From assembly GCA_023230285.1 (NCBI GenBank), contig JALNXP010000184.1:1-5145 (forward strand): a stretch of DNA of 5,145 bases, in the 5' to 3' direction. Both the position numbers and the translations under genes were made by a program. Shown here piece by piece: positions 1-5,145 of the stretch; the first letter of the stretch is position 1, and the number at the start of each line of letters is the position of its first letter. This stretch comes from Bacteroidales bacterium. GTDB lineage: Bacteria > Bacteroidota > Bacteroidia > Bacteroidales > BM520. A model generated the notes under the pieces. It made no database searches. It saw only the letters and a program-made list of their open reading frames with translations, and was not told the origin of the DNA.

Positions 1-129
1 AACTCCACTTCTTATACCTTAACAGGCTGGGGTAGCGAAACAAAAGGGCATTGGGATATGGGTACTTATCGCTTTGAATTTTGGTTAGGCGATGTTTGCG
101 TAGGTAGCAAGTCGTTTGAAGTGCGCTAA
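1..129 (+). CDS. C-terminal end of an upstream protein with a small beta-rich terminal domain (partial)
   Basis: An open frame runs from the first base of the window to a TAA at 127-129, giving the last 42 residues of a protein whose start lies outside. The tail has alternating aromatic and hydrophobic residues (GHWDMGTYRFEFWLGD, then VGSKSFEVR), which fits two or three beta strands closing an immunoglobulin-like or similar beta sandwich. From memory, tails of the form G-x-W-x-x-G-x-Y-R-x-E-x-W followed by a hydrophobic G-S-K-x-F strand recur at the C-termini of Bacteroidetes multidomain proteins, but I cannot assign a family or function. It lies 29 bases upstream of the kinase gene on the same strand, so it is probably in the same transcription unit. 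The frame is well supported because it stays open with sensible codons up to its stop; the identity is unknown. Confidence 0.7.
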   Translation, partial: NSTSYTLTGWGSETKGHWDMGTYRFEFWLGDVCVGSKSFEVR

Positions 130-158
130 GCGTTTAATTATATAATAAAGTAAATTTT
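130..158 (+). promoter_or_regulatory. Short A/T-rich intergenic leader before the first kinase gene
   Basis: This 29-base gap is almost all A and T after its first few bases and has no Shine-Dalgarno sequence. The start codon is immediately preceded by AGTAAATTTT, a context resembling that of the barrel gene (AGTAATTTTACT). A/T-rich, SD-less initiation regions are usual in Bacteroidetes. A TAAATTTT string at 151-158 resembles the Bacteroidetes -7 element (TAnnTTTG), but it abuts the ATG, so transcription would begin inside the coding region. I read the gap as a translation-initiation region within an operon, not as a promoter. Confidence 0.4.
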
Positions 159-1817
159 ATGTTAGAACAAAATCAGATATTCGCCAACCGTTACCGTTTG
201 GTAAAGCGCATGGGCAGCGGTGCTTTTTCAGAAGTGTGGAAAGCCGAAGACACTAAAGCCGGTGACTTGACAGTCGCTGTAAAGATATATGCGCCAGATA
301 AAGGCATGGATGAAGACGGAATTGCCATTTTTAGCAAAGAGTTTTCACTGGTGTTCAATGTTAACCATCAAAATTTACTTAAACCTACTTATTTTGATGT
401 ATCTGCAAGATGCCCATTTTTAATATTGCCATATTGCTCAAATGGCTCTACATATTCAAAAATAGGGGTAATGAGTGAGAATGAAATCGTCCAACTATTG
501 CACGATATCGCTGCCGGATTAGAGCATCTGCATAAGCAAAATCCGCCTATCATACATCAAGATATAAAACCTGATAATATCTTAATAAACGAAAGTGGCG
601 ACTATCTTATTACCGACTTCGGCATTAGCACCAAGATACGTAGCACCTTGCGAAAAAGTGTTCTCCAAAACAAATCTTATTCCGCCGGGACAATTGCCTA
701 TATGGCACCGGAAAGATTCGGGAAAGAAAATAAACCTATAAAAGCAAGCGATATATGGTCATTAGGTGCCACTATATTTGAATTGATGACAACTGAACCC
801 CCTTTTTTCGAATTAGGCGGACTTAGTTTGAAAAATGGTGCGGAAATACCTAATATCGATGGCAATTATTCTACAGAACTTAAACAATTGATTGAAAAAT
901 GCCTCGCTAAAGAGCCTTGGAATAGACCAATGGCGACACAACTGAAAGAGATTACAGAAGAGTATTTGAAGCATGGAAAATGGTCTAAGCAAGAAAAACA
1001 GGAATCTGCTAATATAAATAGTTCAAATAGTGCTTCTTCGTTAAAAACTACTGTGATAAAACCGTCAACCTTTGATGTCCCAACCAATTATAATCGAAAA
1101 ACATGCAGAATGAATGTTCCTGCTGCAGAAATAAACCCTATAATTGAAATGGCTTTTGTAAAAGGTGGTACATTTTATATGGGTACATATAATACTAATG
1201 CTTCTAATCATGATAAAGAAGCTTATCAAGACGAATTTCCGGCACATAAAGTAACATTGTCAGATTTTAATATCGGTAAATATCCTATAACTCAAAAACA
1301 ATGGATGGCAATAATGAGCAATAATCCAAGTAATTTTAAAGGTGATGATTTTCCTGTTGATAGTGTCAATTGGGACGATTGTCAAAAATTTATTGACAAA
1401 TTGAATGCCAAGACCGGTAAAACTTATCGTTTGCCAACAGAAGCCGAATGGGAATATGCTGCACGTGGCGGAATTAAAAGTAATTGCTATAAATATAGCG
1501 GAGCCAATAATACGGATAATGTAGCTTGGCATTCTGCTAACAGTAATAACAGCACTCATGCAGTCGGTACAAAACGACCCAATGAATTGAATATTTATGA
1601 CATGAGCGGTAACGTTTACGAGTGGTGTCAAGATTGGTACGGCTATTACAGTAGCAACAATCAAATTAATCCTTTAGGAGCATCTTCAGGTTCTTGCAAA
1701 GTTTTGCGTGGCGGCAGTTGGGATAATTCTAAAAGAAGCTGTCGATGCTCAAATCGTCGTAATAGTAACCCTGATAACAGATATAACTACTTCGGCTTCC
1801 GAATAGCTATAGTGTGA
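159..1817 (+). CDS. Soluble Ser/Thr protein kinase fused to a C-terminal FGE/SUMF1-like domain
   Basis: This 552-residue protein should phosphorylate Ser/Thr residues of unknown substrates. The kinase domain spans about residues 12-270: glycine loop GSGAFSEV (19-26), ATP-anchoring Lys42 in VAVK, likely helix-C Glu61, catalytic loop HQDIKPDN (133-140) with Asp135, Mg-binding DFG (153-155), APE (183-185), DIW (198-200) and a conserved Arg257. The catalytic loop reads HQD, so this is a non-RD kinase. A polar Ser/Asn-rich linker (about 275-325) has no membrane helix. An FGE-sulfatase-like domain fills about 327-552, shown by GGTFYMG, YRLPTEAEWEYAA, DMSGNVYEWC, LRGGSW and the terminal GFR. The cysteine matching the second catalytic Cys of true FGE is present (Cys530), but the first is Lys525, so enzymatic activity is doubtful and ligand binding more likely. 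No signal peptide is seen, so it is predicted cytoplasmic. The start is supported by the paralogue at 3111, which shares the N-terminal NQxxANRY pattern. Confidence 0.95.
   Translation: MLEQNQIFANRYRLVKRMGSGAFSEVWKAEDTKAGDLTVAVKIYAPDKGMDEDGIAIFSKEFSLVFNVNHQNLLKPTYFDVSARCPFLILPYCSNGSTYSKIGVMSENEIVQLLHDIAAGLEHLHKQNPPIIHQDIKPDNILINESGDYLITDFGISTKIRSTLRKSVLQNKSYSAGTIAYMAPERFGKENKPIKASDIWSLGATIFELMTTEPPFFELGGLSLKNGAEIPNIDGNYSTELKQLIEKCLAKEPWNRPMATQLKEITEEYLKHGKWSKQEKQESANINSSNSASSLKTTVIKPSTFDVPTNYNRKTCRMNVPAAEINPIIEMAFVKGGTFYMGTYNTNASNHDKEAYQDEFPAHKVTLSDFNIGKYPITQKQWMAIMSNNPSNFKGDDFPVDSVNWDDCQKFIDKLNAKTGKTYRLPTEAEWEYAARGGIKSNCYKYSGANNTDNVAWHSANSNNSTHAVGTKRPNELNIYDMSGNVYEWCQDWYGYYSSNNQINPLGASSGSCKVLRGGSWDNSKRSCRCSNRRNSNPDNRYNYFGFRIAIV
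1707..1802 (+). other. C-terminal FGE/C-type-lectin segment resembling a DGR variable region
   Basis: Residues 517-548 of the first kinase-FGE protein run from RGGSW to GFR. Between the fixed scaffold residues (R529, R533, P538) most codons are NNY and encode Asn, Asp, Ser, Cys, Tyr or Phe, all reachable from AAY by changes at adenines. This resembles variable regions of diversity-generating retroelements, whose targets often use this fold. No template repeat or reverse transcriptase is present in the window, and ordinary FGE-like domains are also Asn-rich here, so this is a resemblance only. Confidence 0.25.
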
Positions 1818-1913
1818 ATTTAATAATAAATAAACAATTAATAAATCAATAATTAAAAAAATTAACTAATTAAACCCGACGGACTCAATGGGCTATAACA
1901 GAGTAATTTTACT
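1818..1913 (+). promoter_or_regulatory. AT-rich intergenic leader upstream of the outer-membrane protein gene
   Basis: The longest gap between genes in the window. The first 57 bases (1818-1874) are almost pure A/T with only a few C residues. They are followed by a distinctly more GC-rich block (about 1875-1903) containing CCCGACGGACTCAATGGGCT. No good match to the Bacteroidetes promoter pair (TTTG and TAnnTTTG) was found, and no strong terminator hairpin: the best pairings are a 5-bp all-A/T stem at 1818-1831 and weak 3-4 bp stems in the GC-rich block. The compositional change suggests a functional leader or a remnant, and could allow expression of the barrel gene to be set separately from the kinase gene. 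Confidence 0.3.
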
Positions 1914-1917
1914 ATGA
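1888..1917 (+). CDS. Possible 9-codon leader ORF overlapping the start of the barrel gene
   Basis: ATG at 1888 opens a frame encoding MGYNRVILL and ends at TGA 1915-1917, which overlaps the barrel gene ATG (1914-1916) in an ATGA arrangement. That geometry is typical of translational coupling, where a ribosome terminating on the first ORF reinitiates on the second. A GGA at 1881-1883 lies a few bases upstream of the ATG but is a weak ribosome-binding signal. The ORF is very short and could easily arise by chance; it is recorded because of the exact overlap and because it lies in the GC-richer part of the gap. Confidence 0.15.
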   Translation: MGYNRVILL

Positions 1918-3071
1918 AAAAAATTTTATTATTCTTTATCGCAATGTTCTTTATTGCCGAATTTGTTGAAGCTCAGGATATTATTATTCCTAAAGACAAA
2001 AGCAAATCTAAATTGACAGTTATTTTGATAAAAGTTTCGCAAGCGTCATCCGGCGTGGTCGAGTATAAATATTACAATAATCAGGAGGGACCAACTTACT
2101 CTATGCCATGGAGCCAAATAAGCATGATTATTCCGGAAACAGGTGAAACTATGTACCCGCCGGTAGAAGTCGTGGAAAATAATGAGTATAAAAAATCAGG
2201 AGAAGATAGAGGTAATAAATTTAAAATCGGTGTCATCGCCGGATTGAATTTTTCTAACTTTTCTTACAAACATTCGGGGTCTTTCGTCGGAAGCGTAATT
2301 AACTACGGCTATAACGAAAGCAGTGGTGAAACACCAAGTTATAAATCGGGTACAGGATTCAATTTAGGCGTAACTGTTGATGTCAGGTTAAATAAAAGCT
2401 TTTATCTCAAATCAGGTCTAATATATTCTAATCAAAAAGTGTCTAATTCGTTTAGTGCGTCATATAGTTATTACAAAGAATATTCCGATATGTACTTAAT
2501 AGGTACGCTATATGATGATTATACTGAAAAATACAATCTTAATTATCTGGAAATTCCTGTTCTGTTTTCATATTATTTACCCTTAAATAGAAGTGGAAAA
2601 TTTAATATGCAGTTTAATGTCGGACCCGTTATAGGAATAGGATTGACAGGTAAATGTAATTTTACCGGCACAAATTCATCACAAGGATATAATTTGGAAG
2701 CATATTCTTATAATGGCTATTATATATCAAACTATGGCATTGATACCAAATATGATGGCTACGTAGACCTGTTTGGCGGAGATGGTAGCTATGATTATGT
2801 ATTTATAACAGAAACAGAAGGAACTGAAGATATAGAATGTGAAAATTCATATCAACGCCTAAACTTAGGACTGAATTTCGGCGTTGATGTCGAGATATAT
2901 GGCGTGTCTGTCGGATTTGCTTATGTGGTCGGATTAAATAATTATGCAAACGATTCTTTTTGGTCGGGTGACCGTGCCATTATAACCGATTACATTAGCT
3001 CCGACGTTTCCGGCTATAAACAACGTACAAACTCATTTATGATAACTATGGCATATAAATTCGCATTGTAA
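1914..3071 (+). CDS. Outer-membrane beta-barrel protein with an N-terminal periplasmic segment
   Basis: The 385-residue product starts with a Sec signal peptide (MKK, a hydrophobic core rich in Leu, Phe and Ile, and likely cleavage after VEA at 20, leaving Gln21). Residues 21-82 resemble a short soluble segment common in Bacteroidetes barrel proteins, with VEYKYYNNQEGPTY followed by a W/I/M-rich strand and the GETMYP end. From about residue 103 a barrel domain of the PorT/OMP_b-brl type begins: FKIGVIAGLNFSNF, GFNLGVTVDV, FYLKSGLIYSNQKV, LNYLEIPVLFSYYL, MQFNVGPVIGIGL, LNLGLNFGVDVEI and the last strand SFMITMAYKFAL. The strands alternate in the usual barrel way. Tyr/Ser/Gly/Asn-rich stretches (about 118-146, 180-206 and 250-312) are probably surface loops. 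It should sit in the outer membrane; its ligand is unknown. Placement between two kinase-FGE genes suggests a shared envelope role (inference). Confidence 0.9.
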   Translation: MKKILLFFIAMFFIAEFVEAQDIIIPKDKSKSKLTVILIKVSQASSGVVEYKYYNNQEGPTYSMPWSQISMIIPETGETMYPPVEVVENNEYKKSGEDRGNKFKIGVIAGLNFSNFSYKHSGSFVGSVINYGYNESSGETPSYKSGTGFNLGVTVDVRLNKSFYLKSGLIYSNQKVSNSFSASYSYYKEYSDMYLIGTLYDDYTEKYNLNYLEIPVLFSYYLPLNRSGKFNMQFNVGPVIGIGLTGKCNFTGTNSSQGYNLEAYSYNGYYISNYGIDTKYDGYVDLFGGDGSYDYVFITETEGTEDIECENSYQRLNLGLNFGVDVEIYGVSVGFAYVVGLNNYANDSFWSGDRAIITDYISSDVSGYKQRTNSFMITMAYKFAL

Positions 3072-3110
3072 GCTATATAGAATATTATATTTATATTAAA
3101 TTTAGTTATA
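3072..3110 (+). promoter_or_regulatory. Short A/T-rich gap before the second kinase gene
   Basis: These 39 bases are nearly all A/T, with no Shine-Dalgarno sequence, no terminator-like hairpin and no convincing promoter. The bases before the ATG (TTTAGTTATA) give the A/T-rich initiation context seen at the other genes of the window. The spacing supports co-transcription of the barrel gene with the second kinase gene. Confidence 0.4.
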
Positions 3111-5105
3111 ATGTCTCAATTTGAAATAAATCAACTATATGCAAATCGCTATCTGTTACAAAAACGATTAGGGTGCGGCTCTTTCTCCGAAGTGTGGATG
3201 GCAAAAGATACTGTGGCAGATAATATAGTTGCCATTAAAATTTATGCCCCCGATAAAGGTATGGATGATAACGGCATTGAAGTATTTAAACGTGAATATT
3301 CAATAGTTTTCAATATAACTCATCAAAATTTATTACGCCCTAATCATTTTGATGTATGTAATGATTCACCGTTTTTGGTAATGCCTTTTTGCTCTAAAGG
3401 AAATGCATCAAAATATATCGGAAAAATGACAGAAGAAGAAGTCGTGAAGTTTATGTACGATGTGTCCTCCGGCTTAGCTTATTTACATGAACAAGAACCT
3501 CCTGTTATCCACCAAGATATAAAACCTGATAACATTTTAATATCTGAAGATGGTCATTATAAACTTACCGATTTCGGTATAAGTACACGCATTCGCAGTA
3601 CTCTAAGAAAAAGCGTTAATATTAATGATGATTTTAAATCGGCGGGAACACAAGCCTATATGGGACCGGAACGCTTTAGCCGACAGCCTATCCCCATTAA
3701 GGCAAGTGATATATGGTCGTTGGGAGCAACTGCTTTTGAATTAATGACAGGTGATGTACCTTTCGGTGATATGGGCGGACTTGTTTTGTTAAATGGTGCC
3801 GAAATTCCCGCAATTAAAGGAAATTTCTCACATGAACTTAAGTGCTTGATTGAAAAATGCTTGGCTAAAGATACTTGGGAAAGACCAACAGCAAAATTGA
3901 TAAGTAAAATAACCGGCAATTATTTAGAAACTCAAAAATGGAATGTCAGCGAAATTATCAATAGTAATGCGGATTCCCAAGAAACTTCTTCTGAACACAC
4001 AAAGCAAAATTCAAAAAAAAATGAGCCTCGTGAAATTGTAGATTTTACTAACAGTGAAAAACATCCGGATAATAAAGAGAGAAAAAACAAAAAGAAAATC
4101 TTATGGATAATCATTCCAATTGTATTAATCGTAATTGCCCTGATTATCTATTTGTTAATCGGTAATAAAAATGTAGTTGATACCGAAGAAGTGGCTATCA
4201 TCGACTCTACTGAATATATCGAGGCTGCTGTTATTGACAGTATACCTCCTATAATTCAAGAAGAAGTTGTAGTAGTAGAACCACCAATTACCGAGGTACC
4301 ACAACATAAAGACAAATCAGAACAAAAGTCTAAAGATAAAGCCGATAAACGCCCTGAACAAAAGGCTGCAACGCCAGTAGATTCTACTGTCATAAATGAT
4401 AAAACAGATAAAAAAGCAAGTACCGACCCGCTAAATATTGTAGTGATTTACGTCGAAGGCGGCGTGTTCAAAATGGGCTGTGATGCAGGACAAAGTGCCG
4501 ACTGTAATGACGATGAAAAACCTTCTCATCAAGTTGAAATTAGAAGTTTTAAAATTGGTAAATATGAAGTAACTCAAGCACAATGGAAAGCTGTTATGAA
4601 TAATAATCCAAGTAAATTTCAAGGGGATAATCTCCCGGTGACTAACGTCAGCTGGAACGATGTTCAGGAATTTATCCTGAAATTAAATAATAAAACAGGT
4701 AAAAAATATCGCCTTCCAACTGAAGCTGAATGGGAATACGCCGCAAAAGGTGGACAATCTTCTAATGTAGTCTATAAATACAGTGGAAGCAATTCTATTA
4801 ATGCTGTGGCTTGGTACTCATCAAATAGTGATAATATAACACACCCTGTAGGCTCAAAATCATCAAATGTACTCGGCATTTACGATATGAACGGTAATGT
4901 ACATGAATGGTGCAGCGATTGGTATGCTATGTACAAAAGTAATTACCAAAATAACCCTGCCGGTAGTAATGACGGAACCTATAAAATATGTAGAGGCGGT
5001 GGTGCCAAAAGTCAAGCCCTCAATTGCAGAAATACATTCCGCTCTCTTAAATATAAACCTAATTATCAAAATGATTTTATAGGATTTAGATTAGTTGAAA
5101 ATTAA
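3111..5105 (+). CDS. Membrane-spanning Ser/Thr protein kinase with a C-terminal, probably periplasmic, FGE/SUMF1-like domain
   Basis: A 664-residue paralogue of the protein at 159-1817; the kinase domains are roughly 60% identical by eye. Kinase features: glycine loop GCGSFSEV (21-28), Lys43 in VAIK, Glu62, catalytic loop HQDIKPDN (134-141) with Asp136, DFG (154-156), GPE (185-187) in place of APE, DIW (200-202) and Arg258. Like its paralogue it is a non-RD kinase. A basic stretch ending in KKK (327-329) precedes one transmembrane helix (about 330-350), so by the positive-inside rule the kinase is cytoplasmic. A Lys/Glu/Val/Pro-rich linker (352-440) leads to the FGE-like domain (about 441-663): GGVFKMG, YRLPTEAEWEYAA, DMNGNVHEWC and terminal GFR. 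RGGSW is replaced by RGGGA, and the positions of the FGE catalytic cysteines are Ala636 and Asn641, so the domain is probably a binding or sensor module. Cys457 and Cys465, absent from the paralogue, could form a disulfide. Likely a transmembrane receptor kinase; its ligand and substrates are unknown. Confidence 0.95.
   Translation: MSQFEINQLYANRYLLQKRLGCGSFSEVWMAKDTVADNIVAIKIYAPDKGMDDNGIEVFKREYSIVFNITHQNLLRPNHFDVCNDSPFLVMPFCSKGNASKYIGKMTEEEVVKFMYDVSSGLAYLHEQEPPVIHQDIKPDNILISEDGHYKLTDFGISTRIRSTLRKSVNINDDFKSAGTQAYMGPERFSRQPIPIKASDIWSLGATAFELMTGDVPFGDMGGLVLLNGAEIPAIKGNFSHELKCLIEKCLAKDTWERPTAKLISKITGNYLETQKWNVSEIINSNADSQETSSEHTKQNSKKNEPREIVDFTNSEKHPDNKERKNKKKILWIIIPIVLIVIALIIYLLIGNKNVVDTEEVAIIDSTEYIEAAVIDSIPPIIQEEVVVVEPPITEVPQHKDKSEQKSKDKADKRPEQKAATPVDSTVINDKTDKKASTDPLNIVVIYVEGGVFKMGCDAGQSADCNDDEKPSHQVEIRSFKIGKYEVTQAQWKAVMNNNPSKFQGDNLPVTNVSWNDVQEFILKLNNKTGKKYRLPTEAEWEYAAKGGQSSNVVYKYSGSNSINAVAWYSSNSDNITHPVGSKSSNVLGIYDMNGNVHEWCSDWYAMYKSNYQNNPAGSNDGTYKICRGGGAKSQALNCRNTFRSLKYKPNYQNDFIGFRLVEN
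4098..4160 (+). other. Transmembrane helix coding segment of the second kinase
   Basis: Residues 330-350 are almost all Ile, Leu and Val with single Trp, Pro, Ala and Tyr residues. They follow a cluster of Lys and Arg and precede a long polar linker. This is the only convincing membrane segment in either kinase protein, and the paralogue at 159-1817 has no counterpart. It sets the predicted topology: kinase inside, FGE-like domain outside the inner membrane. Confidence 0.9.
4992..5090 (+). other. C-terminal FGE/C-type-lectin segment of the second kinase, diverged from its paralogue
   Basis: Residues 628-660 correspond to 517-548 of the paralogue but differ far more than the rest of the domain. 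Only RGG, the Cys-Arg pair (639-640), Arg644, Pro650 and GFR are kept, and there is a one-residue insertion before Pro650. Many of the changed positions have NNY codons. Differences between the paralogues are not confined to adenine sites, so the two segments cannot be recent copies of one adenine-mutated template. Confidence 0.3.
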
Positions 5106-5128
5106 AATTAATCGAAACTAATTTTGAT
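5101..5128 (+). terminator. Weak A/T-only hairpin overlapping the stop codon of the second kinase gene
   Basis: Bases 5101-5110 (ATTAAAATTA) can pair with 5119-5128 (TAATTTTGAT) in a 10-bp stem with one G-U pair and an 8-base loop (ATCGAAAC). The stem has no G-C pairs and no clear U-tract follows, so it is a poor intrinsic terminator. It could be a weak terminator, an mRNA 3' structure or chance in AT-rich DNA. Confidence 0.2.
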
Positions 5129-5145
5129 GATATAATCTGCGAAAA

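Noticed and set aside
151..158. TAAATTTT as a Bacteroidetes -7 promoter element
   Set aside because: It touches the ATG, so the transcript would start inside the gene, and its last base does not match TAnnTTTG.
866..1664. Several reverse-strand open frames of 60-134 codons opposite the first kinase gene
   Set aside because: They lie wholly antisense to a well-supported gene, have no recognisable domain, and mirror the low-complexity codon use of the sense strand.
1653..1817. Annotation as an active sulfatase-maturing formylglycine-generating enzyme
   Set aside because: The catalytic cysteine pair is not conserved and no sulfatase gene is nearby; the fold is shared by many non-enzymatic modules.
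1818..1831. Hairpin terminator after the first kinase gene
   Set aside because: Only a 5-bp all-A/T stem with a 4-base loop is possible, as expected by chance in such AT-rich DNA.
3656..5082. Reverse-strand open frames of 60-87 codons and a +1-frame open frame of 61 codons inside the second kinase gene
   Set aside because: All overlap conserved kinase, transmembrane or FGE coding sequence in another frame and encode no recognisable protein.
1707..5090. A complete diversity-generating retroelement cassette
   Set aside because: No reverse transcriptase, accessory gene or template repeat is present, and the two candidate variable segments differ at many non-adenine positions.
1..5145. CRISPR array, tRNA or rRNA gene, insertion sequence
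   Set aside because: No regularly spaced short repeats, no cloverleaf or rRNA signature, and no transposase or terminal inverted repeats were seen; coding sequence fills nearly the whole window.

Overview
The window looks like chromosomal DNA of a Bacteroidetes-type bacterium. The evidence is a low-GC, AT-rich sequence, start codons preceded by A/T-rich stretches instead of Shine-Dalgarno sequences, and an outer-membrane beta-barrel protein of the kind common in that phylum, with a short N-terminal soluble segment after the signal peptide. The taxon is an inference from these traits; no rRNA or other marker gene is present.

Layout, all on the + strand. (1) Positions 1-129 hold the last 42 codons of an upstream gene that ends in a small beta-rich domain. 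(2) Positions 159-1817 encode a soluble Ser/Thr protein kinase fused to a C-terminal formylglycine-generating-enzyme-like (FGE/SUMF1, C-type-lectin fold) domain, with no membrane segment. (3) A 96-base AT-rich gap carries a possible 9-codon leader ORF overlapping the next start. (4) Positions 1914-3071 encode a secreted outer-membrane beta-barrel protein. (5) Positions 3111-5105 encode a second kinase-FGE protein, clearly paralogous to the first but with one transmembrane helix and a charged linker between kinase and FGE domain. Gaps are 29, 96 and 39 bases and no convincing terminator or promoter was found between genes, so an operon is likely.

Working model (inference): the membrane-spanning paralogue would place its FGE-like domain in the periplasm as a sensor or binding module and its kinase in the cytoplasm. 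The soluble paralogue would keep both domains in the cytoplasm. The barrel protein between them would supply an outer-membrane component. Both FGE-like domains lack the catalytic cysteine pair of true formylglycine-generating enzymes, and both kinases have HQD in place of HRD in the catalytic loop. The FGE C-termini resemble the variable regions of diversity-generating retroelement target proteins, but no reverse transcriptase or template repeat lies in this window, so that link is only a hypothesis.
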